64,000 nucleotides of DNA from Sanderia malayensis (Eukaryota; Cnidaria; Scyphozoa; Semaeostomeae; Pelagiidae), in NCBI GenBank assembly GCA_013076295.1, contig RQOL01000321.1:96409-160408 (forward strand), given 5' to 3'. Positions 19,985-31,792 of this stretch are shown here, piece by piece. How positions within the stretch are numbered: position 1 is the first letter of the stretch; every line of letters begins with the position of its first letter. The notes under the pieces are model-generated. The model did not search any database, was not told where the DNA came from, and worked only from the letters and a program-made list of their open reading frames with translations. Position numbers and translations under genes: made by a program.

Positions 19985-21631
19985 ATTACCGTGCATTCGC
20001 TCGCTTCCCGGAGGGGGGCAAGTGAAAAAAAACTTAATGTGGTTGGCGCACTTCGTGCGCTGCATTCGCTTACGCTCATGCCCCTTTCAGCCCCACGTAG
20101 AATGGGTTAGCTCGCTGCGCTCGCCTGTCTATCTATTATAAAGAAACATTGATTGATAGGGCGCACTTCGTGCGCTGCATTTGCTTACGCTCATGCCCCT
20201 TTCAGCCCCACGTACAATGGGTTAGCTCGCTGCGCTCGCCTGTCTATCTATTATCAAGAACCATTGATTGATAGGGCGCACTTCGTGCGCTGCATTCGCT
20301 TACGCTCATGCCCCTTCAGCCCCACGTACAATGGGTTAGCTCGCTGCGCTCGCCTGTCTATCTATTATCAAGAAACATTGACTGATAGGGCGCACTTCGT
20401 GCGCTGCATTCGCTTTGCTCATGCCTCTTTCAACCCCACGTACAATGGGTTAGCTCGCTGCACTCGCCTGTCTATCTATTATCAATAAACATTGATTGAT
20501 AGGGCGCACTTCGTGCGCTGCATTCGCTCACGCTCTTGCCCCTTTCAACCCCACCTACAATGGGTTAGCTCCCTGCGCTCGCCTGTGGTTGGCGCACTTC
20601 GTGCGCTGCATTCGCTTACGCTCATACCTCTTTCAACCCCAACTACAATGGGTTAGCTCGCTGCGCTCGCCTGTGGTTGGCGCATTTCGTGCGCTGCATT
20701 CGCTTGCGCTCATGCCTCTTTCAACCCCACCTACAATGGGTTAGCTCGCTGCGCTCGCCTGTCTATCTATTATCAAGAAAAATTGACTGATAGGGCGCAC
20801 TTCATGCGCTGCATTCGCTCATGCCTCTGCCTACTCCTCTTGCAACAGTTTGGCTCGCTTTGCTCGCCTGATAACCCCTTATCATAATTTGTTTATTAAA
20901 ACTTTGGGCTTGTTTGCATTAGGCCTAAGCGTCGCAAGCATGCCGAAGCAACAATGGCGGGCGCCCACTACCTAAACTACAACTATCTCACTCAAAAAAC
21001 AAAACAAAGCTATCACCTGTGTTCTCAATTGTTTCCTGTAATTTTCCAGAGGTCTCTCAAACAATTAGCAAGTCTTTACAAAGATAATTCAGGTCGTAAA
21101 ACACTTTGAAAGGCGCCCAGTTATCCTTTGTGTGCAAAACAAAAGCACGCGTCTTCTCCAAAAGTACCTGCTGTTCAACCCGAGGGCAAATTTGCATGAT
21201 AACGAAATACGCGTGACAGTTCACGTGAAGTCGCCAAAGAGCCAATCAAATTGCAGGAAAAGGTAAAACGGGTCACGTGAAGAGCGAATACTGTGCTCGA
21301 AAATGGAATTCGGGACGCGAATTTGGAAGTTTCGCCAGCGTAAACCGTAGTTTTTTCGTGATAGCACAATTAGCAGAATAATTAGTGGAATAATTCAAAA
21401 TTTCAGGAGAAAATCGAAAAAAAAATCCATTACCCTGGTTAAATTAATAAAGTAAACATTCAGTGTGAATTTCATTGCCATATATCCACATACAAAAAAG
21501 CCTTATTGATCACCGATTCGCCGTTTCGTCCCATTGTTTTTGGGCGTTCGACCTATTGTTTCGGGTCGAATCTATTGTTTTAGGCAGAGTTTCGCCACCA
21601 TCACGTGACATCATAGAATATATATATTAGA
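19985..21631 (-). mobile_element. Helitron-like unit 0, non-autonomous, decayed
   Basis: The right edge (minus 5' end) reads TCTAATATATATATTC from 21631, and a CACGTGA box lies about 30 nt inside, as in units 1 and 2. The left edge contains CTCCGGGAAGCGAGCG, the 3' subterminal sequence of the full units, but the last part up to CTAG is lost. Between them lie a palindrome-rich minisatellite (20041-20870) and about 700 bp with only patchy similarity to the 5' region of unit 1 (for example the CAATTGTTTCC ... AGGTCT block near 21030-21050). No coding sequence. It probably belongs to an older, related family. Confidence 0.5.
20041..20870. repeat. Minisatellite of Helitron 3' subterminal module, about 8 copies
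   Basis: Units of about 115 bp (shortening to about 90 bp in the middle), each with GCGCACTTCGTGCGC (a perfect 6-bp stem, 3-nt loop), GCATTCGCTTACGCTCATGCC and GCTCGCTGCGCTCGCC. The palindrome recurs at roughly 20046, 20161, 20276, 20391, 20504, 20592, 20681 and 20798 with a few substitutions. The same module occurs once near the left end of units 1, 2 and 3. Long plus-strand frames over it are by-products of the repeat. Confidence 0.85.
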
Positions 21632-21668
21632 CTAGCCGGGGGCGCTCGCATACGCTCGCTTCCCGGAG
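21632..21668 (-). other. Helitron 3' end: GC hairpin + CTAG (unit 1)
   Basis: On minus: CCGGGAAGCGAGCG ... CGCCCCCGG then CTAG. CCGGG pairs with CCCGG, followed by a partial inner stem. The GC-rich stem next to CTRR is the Helitron termination signal. The next base on minus is T, and it starts the 5' end of unit 0 (TCTAATAT). Identical arrangement at 45488 and 61526. Confidence 0.7.
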
Positions 21669-22696
21669 CCCGTCAAGTACAAAAAGTTTAAAGTGGTTGG
21701 CGCACTTCGTGCGCTGCATTCGCTAACGCTCATGCCCTTTCCCACCCCACGTACAGTGGTTTGGCTCGCCCTCGCTCCCCTGTCTATCTATTGTCACGAT
21801 TGTAGTTTTTAACATGCATGGAAATTGGTTTTAGCGATCAGCCTCGTTTTCATTTGAAAATCTTCGTTTTCATCAGGTAAGCCTCGTACTGATTGTACAG
21901 TAGGTAAGATGCAACGTGAAAGTTTGTTATGTTGTACGGACAACAACAATTAGCCTGCTATTAGTTGAGTGCATGCATTGACACTTGGCTGTGGTCCTTT
22001 GTATACAAACAGTAAAGGAACATCTATAATGAGCATCCAGAATTTAAATTAATGTTGACTTACAGAGGTATGATTTTGTTTCCATGATAAGATGACACTG
22101 ATGCATTGAATTTTGATAAAGTAATAGGTATGAAGTCTCCAATACTTGCATTTGTACAATGATGTACATCAGTAGATCTACAAAGTGAAAGAGACAAATT
22201 ATATTCTATTTAATATGTTGGTATATTACTATCAAGGTTAATAAAGAATTAGATTTGGATAAGATAGCCCTTGCGAGCTGAATATGTTGTTAATGAAAAA
22301 TTGTTCTTTCATAATTAGGGACTTTGTTTAACTGGAATAACAATTGGGACTTTCTTCACTGTATTGTAACGTAGTATTTAGAATATATTAAAAGCCCTCA
22401 TAGCAAAAAGTAAGTTTGACTCAAGTAACAATAGTTTCCTTTCCTTAATAATTATCTTAAATAAAGAGAGAATCTGTGGAGTTTAATTTTCCTTTCATGT
22501 TGATTCAATGTATCTCAATATAAAAACAAATAAAGAAATCAAAATTGTTCAGTATGACATTACAGACAAAACAGATCATGCAATGCATTTGCCACAAAAA
22601 AGCTTTATTAAATTAAATCAAGTACAAAGATTTCCGCAGCTGGGATTGGCTTTACATTAGTTTGAACCATATACAGCATAAGGATAAGCACCTCTT

Positions 22697-22800
22697 ACCT
22701 TGGATAACCAATGCAAAAGTACTTCATAATCATCATCAATGGGATGGGAATTGCATGGTGAAAGGAGTTTCATAGGAGTATTGGGCTTGGGTGGTAAGGC
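22697..22800 (-). CDS. Candidate exon in Helitron 3' region
   Basis: The minus frame PNTPMKLLSPCNSHPIDDDYEVLLHWLSK ends at a strong donor (CCAAG|GTAAGAGG). The same peptide exists in units 2 (46380-46480) and 3 (62415-62515), but there the donor is changed to CACGGTGTCC. No recognised family. It could be a downstream exon of the small gene that starts at 24655. Confidence 0.25.
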
Positions 22801-23299
22801 AAAGAAGGCAACCACAAAATGAAAAGAAGCCACTGCAACATGTGGGTACAGCATTAAACACTCTTTCTCAAAACATTAAATATAAAAAGCCATGAAACAT
22901 AAGCGGAGTTGTCAGTTTTGGCATCAAGAAACCTATTGCTAAGAATGATTGAAATACAATTGGCCTAAGAAATTTGATGTCAAGTTGAATAGGATGAAAC
23001 TAAAAGTAAACTCTACTTACCCCTTAGGTACGGCAAAATGAATATTTCTCTCATCTTTATTTGGTCTTATTTCAGCATCAAGTTCCGTTGCGATCGAAGA
23101 TTTCGGAAACAAATATTAGGACAGCATAACCACCAAACCAACATGAAAAATTGCTACGTTGACGAAACATAACATAAATCAAAATCATACATTGTTATGC
23201 AGACTCGCTTTGACGTAATTATGTGATTGAGCTGGAGGATTGGGTAACAATCCAGCCAACCTCAAGTGAACAAAGAACATGCTGGCAGTGCGTCCTTCC

Positions 23300-24061
23300 T
23301 TTCGTCTTTGTTGTTCCTGAGTGGGTCACTGGCGATGGTAAGTAGGTTTTGCAAAGCGTATTATATCATTGCGATCTTTAAAGTTTCATGTTTAAAATAA
23401 ATCTGTAGCGTTTCTGTGAAGGTTTTAATTCATTTTACCAGGGTTATTACATGTACTTTTCGTGCATTTTAGGTAGTGCATAACATGTGTAGTGCCATGT
23501 TAATGGATGCAGCTGTTGACTGTTCTTTAGGTAGGTATTGAATTATAGGTGATCATTACGCATCCGAAAGCCATCTAGTTCATTTATAAAGAAGGGTTTT
23601 TGAAATACATTTCTTGCAAATTTTTAGGGTTTGTGTCACAGCATGTGAAAGGTACTGTTGGTGATAGATATTTGTCGGCGAAATGCATGATTTTTCAAAG
23701 GTAGAAGTCTTGTTATTATTTTTGCAATGTTATTATTATTAATTATTATTTTAGTCTACCGTTCTAATGTAATACATTCTAATAACTATTGAACGAAACA
23801 AACAAATAACATTGAAACAAAACGAACAAAAGACAAACACGAACATATCAATATCAACAACTACTTTTTATAACTGCCCCTTACCAAAGATAAAATTTCT
23901 GTTGTGGGCACTTCTGCCCACATGCATCTGGTAAGGGCTTCCACTTTCTTTTCATTTTTTTTGTGTGTTTTTTTGTTTTTTAAAGTTTCTTTTTTTCAAA
24001 ATTTTTATATTGATTTCCTCAGATGTCCTGTAGAGAAGAACACATTGTTACAGAAGGAATT
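23300..24061 (+). other. Plus-strand splice-site-like segments in Helitron 3' region
   Basis: Unit 1 has plus-strand exon-like borders: GGCGATG|GTAAGTAGG at about 23338, an acceptor TTTTAG with donor TTTAG|GTAGGT around 23473-23530, and a pyrimidine tract with CCTCAG|ATGTCC ... TTAAAG|GTAAGC at about 24021-24065. In unit 2 the last acceptor is CAC and its donor is altered. These could be remnants of a captured host gene, antisense to Rep-helicase. No protein family recognised. Confidence 0.2.
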
Positions 24062-24537
24062 AAAGGTAAGCAATATGTTATACACACTGATGAGATGGGA
24101 ATTTTGCATTGCAACTTACGCTATTTCATCCTTTGTTAAATATATATTAATATATTAACATATTATTACTCTCTTCATATGGGATGAAGCTTCCATTAAT
24201 TATTGTATATTATATTTTTTATTGGTATGTTTCACAGAGGAGATGGGAATTTTGCATTGCAACTTACGCTATTTCTTCCTTCGTTAAATGCCTGCCTTCG
24301 GTGCTAACGAAGTGAAACTTGGTGCCTTTGTGAATGGCACTGAATTTGAAGGCACATTGCCTTTTTAGTGACCCAATATCAGTAAAGTCGATTAGCTAGG
24401 ATTAATATGAGAACAATATATTAAAAACAGTGACTCACATAGGATACAATTGTGTTTCCTTGTAAAGCAGTTTGATAATATATGCATGACATTTATATAG
24501 ATTTATCAATATATGGATGATAGTATTTTTCAATGTT

Positions 24538-24655
24538 ACCTCAGTTTCCTCACCACAATAAACCACTGTGGGTTCCTTCGCCACTTCAGGCTCAACTGCT
24601 GCAGGCTCAAATGCTGCAAGCTCATTAATCATGGCAAGTTCCATTTCACTATCCA
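24538..24655 (-). CDS. First exon of a small acidic protein, fast-diverging (unit 1)
   Basis: Starts ATG 24655 (MDSEMELAMINELAAFEP), ends at a donor (ACTGAG|GTAACATT). A TATATATAAATATATTG block lies right upstream. The homologous unit-2 exon (48305-48441) keeps the start, a C-terminal CG-E--EV and the donor, but most of the middle differs. About 39 codons. Function unknown; the acidic composition suggests a small regulatory or interaction protein. The gene would lie 3' of helicase, and downstream exons are uncertain. Confidence 0.4.
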
Positions 24656-26974
24656 TGTTTACACTATATATAAATATATTGTCATTGTCGGTCAAAGGTG
24701 GGTTAATAGGCTATCAGTTGTTTGAATTTGCTTCTACTGTTCTCTTAATGTAACAATAATATATACTTTTAATGTATTAACATGAAACAGTTCTATTTTG
24801 TGCAGAAAATGAATAATAATTATCTTTCTTACAATGAAAGGGAGAGACTAAAGGCAGGCAGAAAACACAGAAATAAATACATGAACTTACGGTAACAGTA
24901 GTTGCAAAAATTATCTATTTCAGGTGAACCTGTAAAGAATAAAATTGTTATAATATTGTGAAAATATCCACTGCAATGTCAATTGTGACATAAAATATAG
25001 CACTTTGAGCTTTTTTAAAGCTGTTTAGTTATAAATAGCCTGTATTTTCATATGAAAGTGAAAGCAACATTAAAAATACATGTGCTTACGTAAATTGCTG
25101 TTTTTCTCGTGGTGAGTTGAAAAAAATTTTTACGCACGCTAAGTCCTCTATGACGCAAGACAAATTTTAAATTTCGCGCAGCTATTGTTGTTGCTAGGAC
25201 GCCGAAATTCCCGTGAATTTCTGATGATAATAGTATTAGCTCTAGGACATTACGTGGTGTTGCATTGATCGCATTGTGATTGTAGTTTTCAAGAGCAACA
25301 AAACTTGGAATTATGCGATAACTATTAGAATTACAATTGCGATGAGAATAGACGCTTCTTTTTATAAGGAACCTAGCTGCTGAGGGCCTAATTGTTTAAG
25401 TTCGTTATTTTAAGATCTCTTTGACCACTTTGTAGTTGTAAAAGTTGTTTAATTTGAAGTTGGCATTTGGTGGACATAATTAGTACAGATGCAAGAAAAA
25501 CATTCAAATTCATCGTTTTGCTATGTGAAGAGATAAGAGGTCAACACATGAAAAAGCTTCATAAAATATAAATGGAAGCAAGTGTCAGTGATATATACAA
25601 TCAGAATGTTGCCGACTAAAAAAACAGAAATACTTTGTCAGGCACTTTCCCACAATGAATGAATGAGGAGATACCATACACTATGAGGTTCTGGTTGAGA
25701 AGATATCTACAACGGGAAACTATCATAATTTATCATGCAAGACTTTAAATATTCAAGTAAGATAACAAAGAGATACTTATGCACATATAGATTATTAAAA
25801 TGCATTAATAATGTTTGCTTGTGTGGTAAGAGCCAGCTTATCTTGTTTTTTCCAGTGTAATGGAGGATTCTATCAGTGATTGACACAATGTATGCTTGCC
25901 AATAAATTTGAAAATCTTGTGGTGTAATGGTTGTGAAATCATTGCCATCTGTGCCTGGCACACTGAGTTTACAACAACACATCTACCTGATAAGGAACAT
26001 CATTAAGTGACAATGAGGAAGAATTAAGTACTGAAAAACATTGGATAATTTCCAGAATTCTGGCCTAACAAACTATATTTAAACCGTGAGTAAAGTAGAG
26101 ATGGCCTAAGCTAAGCAATTTCCATTCAACATATCAAACTCAAAGGGATGGAAATGAAAATATACATTGTTGACCTCTGATTCATAGCAGCCTAGTTTTC
26201 TCCTTTAAGTCAATAAGGGTATACATGAGCTTTATTTTCTCTCATTTCAGTATCAAATTGGCTTATAAATCTAAATGTCCATTGTTTGATTGTGGAAAAT
26301 GAAAATGAACCTTATTTACCTTTGGTGAACAGCAAGGTAGTTGTTTCCTTTAAGCCAGGAAGGCTTTATGAGGTATAATTTCATTGAGTTCAGCAACAAA
26401 ATCCAACTGGATGCCATTTGTTGGCAGACAAAAACTTAGATCCGACAGGCAACAATACTGCGATGATGAGACATAACATAGATGAAAATCATACATAGAC
26501 AGTACAAAGGCGTTTGAAATGAGAGACAGAAGTCTCGCCTCGTTTCAATGATCTTAGCAGAAATGCGTCTAATTAAAAACGAAGTCAATAAATTTTGTTA
26601 TGATATTATTGAATGGAGATTTATATGGGACAAATACACAAATAAATGAATATTGAAACTCTAACGATCTATCTCCTGATTATCTACTATTGAATACGTA
26701 AAAACGTCGCTAAATATCGCTATTCTAAAAACGTTATCATTAATGCGGAAGATCTGAAGATATACACTACAGTACAAAAAACATGTTTTGAAAGGATTTG
26801 GATAGATATTTGTATTGTATGCGAAGTACGAATGCGAAAGGTTCAGTCATGATAGAGTTTACTATTCAAAGAATTGGTGAATTGACAATATCCATAAAAA
26901 TTGATCCACACAATCCGTAGTTCAGGTTACAAAATTGACTCGTTAAGCGACGTGTTTAGCCAAAGTGACAGTAC

Positions 26975-27186
26975 CTCAATTGGATTATTCAATAGCACTT
27001 CACTCTCTGCAAGCATACATCTGTGCGACGGCGTGAATGTATTCTTCCAATAACGGCGGTCGTTTGCTTTGAGGATTAGGTTTGTACATAGCAAAAAAAG
27101 AATAAGATTGCCGGTTACATTAGTTAAAAGCTCGAACACCAGCGTCAAGGAGTAACCTTTGTTCGAGTTTTCCTTGTTGGTGAAAA
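26975..27186 (-). CDS. Candidate exon with a hydrophobic segment
   Basis: Acceptor (TTCAATTGCAG) at 27187-27188, donor (ATTGAG|GTACTG) at 26975. The frame of ~70 codons holds one hydrophobic stretch (GNLILFLLCTNLIL) followed by basic residues, as in a membrane segment. The unit-2 counterpart is about 51295-51503. Conservation alone is weak evidence because the units are recent copies. Possibly a captured host exon or part of a second Helitron gene. Confidence 0.25.
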
Positions 27187-27522
27187 CTGCAATTGAAATT
27201 TGGAATTATATAACAGTAAAAATTAAAGGGGCCTCTATAGCTTGTACACTAAGTTTTGAGGTATTAAAAGGAGAGGGGGGAGATGTTATTGATAGTGCGA
27301 TGTTTTGCAAAAATTAACTATCTTTGAGGGACAACTTGCAGTTTTCACAGAGTAAAGAAATCCACTTTCCCATAGGCAATATCGGAGAAAATGGCAACGC
27401 ATAACTCTTAATAAACGGGCGCTACGCAGGATTCAGGACTGTGCCGACTGCTGTGTGTGGTGCAGTCACCCCTGGACATGTGGATGGTGTAATTTCCAGT
27501 TGGTCTCCGCAGATCAGTGTTA

Positions 27523-27544
27523 TCTAGAATGAATTCATTCTAGA
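27523..27544. other. 22-bp perfect palindrome downstream of helicase
   Basis: Each arm reads TCTAGAATGAA, centred at 27533/27534, about 150 bp after the helicase stop. Unit 2 has the same arms (9-bp stem TCTAGAATG, loop AATG) at 51841-51862. It could form a cruciform or a transcript hairpin. Confidence 0.6.
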
Positions 27545-27694
27545 AGGATGCCAGTAACGGCTGTACATCACACTTATGTGCGACGTGATCTGCGTTGACA
27601 CACAATACCCGTACCCTTGAATGTGTGTATGTGCGTTTTGGTAGGCAGCCCTCTGTAGAGCAACTGTGCACATGATCGCTCTAGGATGAAGCCT

Positions 27695-29250
27695 TTACAG
27701 GACCTCCTGGAAAACAATGTTCTTTGTTTTCCTGTGTGTTTCCTCTGGGAGGTATACTTTGAGCCCGTTAAATGATGTTGCTCTGGACATGGCCACATAT
27801 AATTGACCATGTGTGAACACGGGCTCAGGTAAATACAAACCAACATACCTCAGGGATTGCCCCTGTGCCTTGTTGATTGTCAAGCAGTATGCAAGTCTGA
27901 CTGGAAACTGTCGGCGTTTCATTTTGAACGGCATTTCCGTGTCCTGAGTGGAGACTGTGATCTTGGGAATCATGACCCGTTGTCCTCTGTGCTCCTTGGT
28001 AATGATCTCTGCTGTGATCACGTGACGTCGCAGATGCCGAACTATGAGTCTTGTTCCGTTGCAAAGACCTTTCTTTGGATTGAGATTCCGCAGAAGAATG
28101 ATCGTTGCACCAACCTAATGCAATGAATATTATTGTGATTAATGACTGCTTTTTTGTGGTGCACCACCTTTGCACATAATAATTGAATGCTAATAGGATG
28201 AAAGATTGTAATCTTCCTACCTTGAGTTTAAGTCTGTGCAACGGCATTCCATTTGGAGTGAGTTGGTTGAGAAATTCAATGGGGTAGGCCTCTTCCTCAT
28301 CTGGATCGTCTGTGACAACACTGTCTGTGCTGTAGTAAGTTCTTTCGGCTGTTTGAAGTCTGTCCAGAATTAAGTCGTTTACTTGATGTGATAAGTCATT
28401 CTTCGGAGTCAGACAACAGCGTTCAGCCATTGTTACAGGATCCATCATTAGGTGTGAATCTGGTGTGTTCGGCCTGGGAAAATAAAGTTCAGCATGTCTT
28501 CTTTAGACGAAGTGCATATCTGTTGTGGCAGAATTACGTTGTCCAGTGCATCGTGTGCTTCTTGCTTGTTGCCAAGTCTAAGAAGCCATTCTGAGAATTC
28601 ACGGTATGAATCATCTTGAACGGCTCTCATGTTGGTGTGTAAGCGATGCTGCTGAAACTTTGTCCATAGATCAATGATCCGATGTGATTTTAGAGTCTCT
28701 GCTACAATTCTTTCCCTTCCTGCTTTCGTGACGACAGGTAGAACTTGTCTGAAGTCACCGCCAAGTAGCATGAACTTGCCACCAAATGGTCTGTCGACAT
28801 GTGTAATGTCTCGAAGCAGTCGGTCGACTGCTTGTAATGCAAGTGCGGGAATCATGGAAGCTTCATCCCATATAAAGAGAGTAGTTTCGCGCAATACCTG
28901 TGCTCTCCTGCTCTGTCTCTTGACATTACACGTTGATTCAGCTTGAAGTGGTATGGGAATTTGAAAGGTAGAATGTGAAATTCTACCATTTATGAGCAAC
29001 GTTGCAGCAATTCCTGACCACGCCATGCACTGAACTTTATGTCCATTGGCTGGCAGATTGTGAACCAACGTGTTGTAAAGGAAAGTTTTCCCGGTTCCAG
29101 CCGGCCCGTCAACAAAGTGACAGTTTTGTTTGGATTGCGCGTTGATAGCATCAGTGATTCCCGTGTATATGGCTCGCTGTTCAGGGTTCAATGCGGCCAG
29201 CTTTCGTTCTCCTTCCTCTCTGGCAGTGCCAACATCGATGTCATCTTCCT
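27695..29250 (-). pseudogene. Helitron helicase exons, unit 1
   Basis: PIF1-like 5'-3' helicase domain of the Helitron Rep-Hel protein, unwinding DNA during rolling-circle transfer. Exon 29250-28221 carries Walker A (DGPAGTGKTFLYN), Walker B (LFIWDEASM) and GGDFRQVLPV. After an intron (28220-28115), exon 28114-27695 carries [18 protein letters not shown] and YVAMSRATS, motifs V and VI. Splice borders CTCAAG|GTAGG and CATTAG|GTTGG. A one-base loss near 28475 breaks the first exon; unit 2 is open there. The exon upstream is deleted in this copy. Confidence 0.85.
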
Positions 29251-29345
29251 CTGTAATTATAAGTGAAATATATTGCAATAAAATTGGAAAGAAAAGCAGG
29301 AGAATAAATGTCCAAAAATACGTAAATGCCCTTGTCTGCAGACCC

Positions 29346-31281
29346 ATCCATTATCCTGAAAGTATACGGTCTGCTGATCAGGTAGATGAACATGCAGACG
29401 TTTTATAGTGTGACTTTTCTCGTGCATGGAAAATTGGAATATTCTGTGAACAGCTTCGTGTGGTCCAATATACCGAGCGTTGATGTATTGGCGTACTTCA
29501 TCGTGCTCAATATCTTGAGGTACTTGCTGCTGCTGTCCTTCGAGAATTTCCACGTGTGCCATGTCTTGTCCTTTATGAATATATTTGAAAATATATTTCA
29601 CGGACTTCACAGTGCTACATATTTCGAGATTAATGTGACACTGATACTTGAGTAGAAGATGGCGATTATGTGGCACAACCCATGTATCATCTAGAAGTCG
29701 ATCTTCCAGATTGACTGGGTGACGACAGCCTCGTCTGTAGAGGGGATAACCATTCGCATTGACTTGTGTTTCGGCAGTGCGATCTTTCGGAAATCGTTTC
29801 TTGCATTTGTTATTCTCCATGCAAACACATCCGGGATTTATATCACCGCATGGTCCATGTGTCATGTGCTTCAGTACTAACTTGTGATATCTTGCATCCT
29901 GTGGGTCCGGAATTTCAGCTGATATGAGTCGATCTACCTGTAGGTTTCGAGGAAAAATATCACATGTAAGCTCTACACATCAAAATGCATTGTGTTTTTA
30001 CTAAGCAATACAACTGCTGATAATATTTCATACTCAATAATAAATGTATAATAAATCTATTTTTTACTCTATAATAAATTATTGCTATAGATGTTACCTC
30101 TTCAGGTGTTCGTGGTCTATCAGCCTCAGAGAGGAACAGAATCATGTGAGCATGTGGTAGTCCTCTCTTCTGAAATTCGATGACATATACATGTGCAACA
30201 GTGTGTCCGAGAATGTGCTTGTGAAGGACATCTTCCAGTAGTTCTTGTAGTTTCTGTTGAAATACTTGTGTGACGATGTCAGGCCGGTCATTCGCCTTCT
30301 GGTGTGGTAGAATGTTCTCTGAAATCTCCTTCCATCTGGGATTGGCCGTCATGGTTAGGAAGATGTCAGGCTTGCCATACTTTCTGACGATAGTCATTGC
30401 ATCTTGAAAGTTCTGGTACATATTTCGTTGACTGCCTGAAAAAAAAGAGGGAAGTATGACAACACGACCAACATCAATATGAAGGGGTTCGTTGGGATTG
30501 TTTGCCCTGGCGATTTGATTTTCGATTTCAGCCCTTCTGTTCAGGTGATCCATCAGGCCTCGATAACTGTCAGCACGTAATTGCCGTTGATTGTGCAAAA
30601 TCCAGTTGAGCTTGTTTCCTTCTATTTTGGTGTATGCATCCACCAGATATTGTTGAAAGAGAAGTGTTGCGCTGTGGATCGTAGATAGTTGATTTCTGAC
30701 TTGTATTCGGTACGAATAATATTTGGCGATTGTGAGTCTGACACGGTGGACACGATCAGGATTTTCCTGGTCTTGTCCTCGACGTGTAGGTAGACGTTGA
30801 AGGTCCAAGCTGTAACCCCGATCGCCCTGAAAGAACAACAATGGATAGGTTAGAGGATCCGCAACGGGATCTAAGGCATTAATCTTCATAAGATTACCAC
30901 GCCTTGTTCGAATTTGAAGCTCTCTATTCTCGGGATTAGGAGCACCGCCATTGCGTGTAGTGTAGACTGCTGCAATTTCTCTGGCAGTAGGATTATCATA
31001 TCTTCGATCTTGTTCTGGGCGACCGGTAATAATCATCTTGAATGTGGGAATTGGCTGATCATTGGCAATGGCTTGCTGCCTTTGCTCTTCCAGTACTTCT
31101 CCCATTGTTTTAAAATGTTGAGCAAACCGATTTACTGCCATCAATTCGTTTTGCAGCAGCGTCACCATGTCTAAGTCCAAGTTTTGTTCTCTGGCTGTGT
31201 TCTGGCGTTCTTGCAGTGCTTGCTGGGTGTCCATAATGTATAATTCTGCATATTTTCGGGACCTGTCGGTTTCAGTTACCC
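29346..31281 (-). pseudogene. Helitron Rep (HUH endonuclease) exons, unit 1
   Basis: Exon 31281-30098 holds the Helitron-like N domain and the HUH motif in EFQKRGLPHAHMILFL. Exon 29937 to about 29346 holds a Cys cluster (GPCGDINPGCVC...C) and the two-tyrosine motif KYIFKYIHKG. The intron between them has clean borders (GAAGAG|GTAAC, CTACAG|GTAGA). HUH and Y2 perform strand nicking and joining. The frame is intact in these two exons, but the second runs into a deletion and then reads former intron. Unlike unit 2, no frameshift is seen in Rep. Confidence 0.88.
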
Positions 31282-31553
31282 CTGTTGAATTGGAGGAAAC
31301 ATACTAAATTGTACTTCGTTATATCAACTGAAATTTTCAATGCAGCAAGTGCTTTGTTATGAAAGCATCATAAAGCGCTTTGATTTACGATTGGATCACT
31401 TTTCATATTCAGGCAAGCATAGAGAGCTTATCCATTGTAGATTGGGTGGGAAAGGACTTGAGCATTCTGTCAACATCCGTTTCATCACGTGAAGCCATTA
31501 TATGAAAATGTAGGATAACATAAGAGCTACTAAGAGAGGGACGTTATATTTAC

Positions 31554-31792
31554 CTGTCATATGGTATGCACTTCCATGTATGGTGATGACTGGTGGTCCT
31601 GCATTAGCATGTCTTACAACGTTAGCTGTCCAGGATGCCATTGCCATTAGTGAATTGTATCTACGGAAATTTTTGAGAAAATATTTAGATTCATCAGTAG
31701 TTCCAGTGTATAATTGCATCACATTTGCCGGGGGTGGTTCAATGGGATCGAGAGCTATTAATCCTCCCATACAACATTTGTTGTATTGTTTT
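31554..31792 (-). pseudogene. Helitron exon upstream of Rep, 3' half (split by retroelement)
   Basis: Codes NKCCMGGLIALDP then TGTTDESKYFLKNFRRYNSLMAMASW and GPPVITIHGSAYHMTG, the conserved block before Rep in animal Helitrons (paired Cys, then RQYNS...PP.F.IHG..YH). Donor at 31554|31553 (GACAG|GTAAAT). The 5' half of this exon lies at 37632-37915, on the other side of the YR element. Confidence 0.8.

Noticed and set aside
20153..20744. Plus-strand open frames over 590 bp
   Set aside because: They are read from the Helitron minisatellite; frame openness follows from the repeat.
25707..25986. Minus frame MCCCKLSVPGTDG, also in unit 2
   Set aside because: Similarity between recent copies is not evidence of coding; differences include several amino-acid changes, the upstream codon is a stop, and no donor was found.
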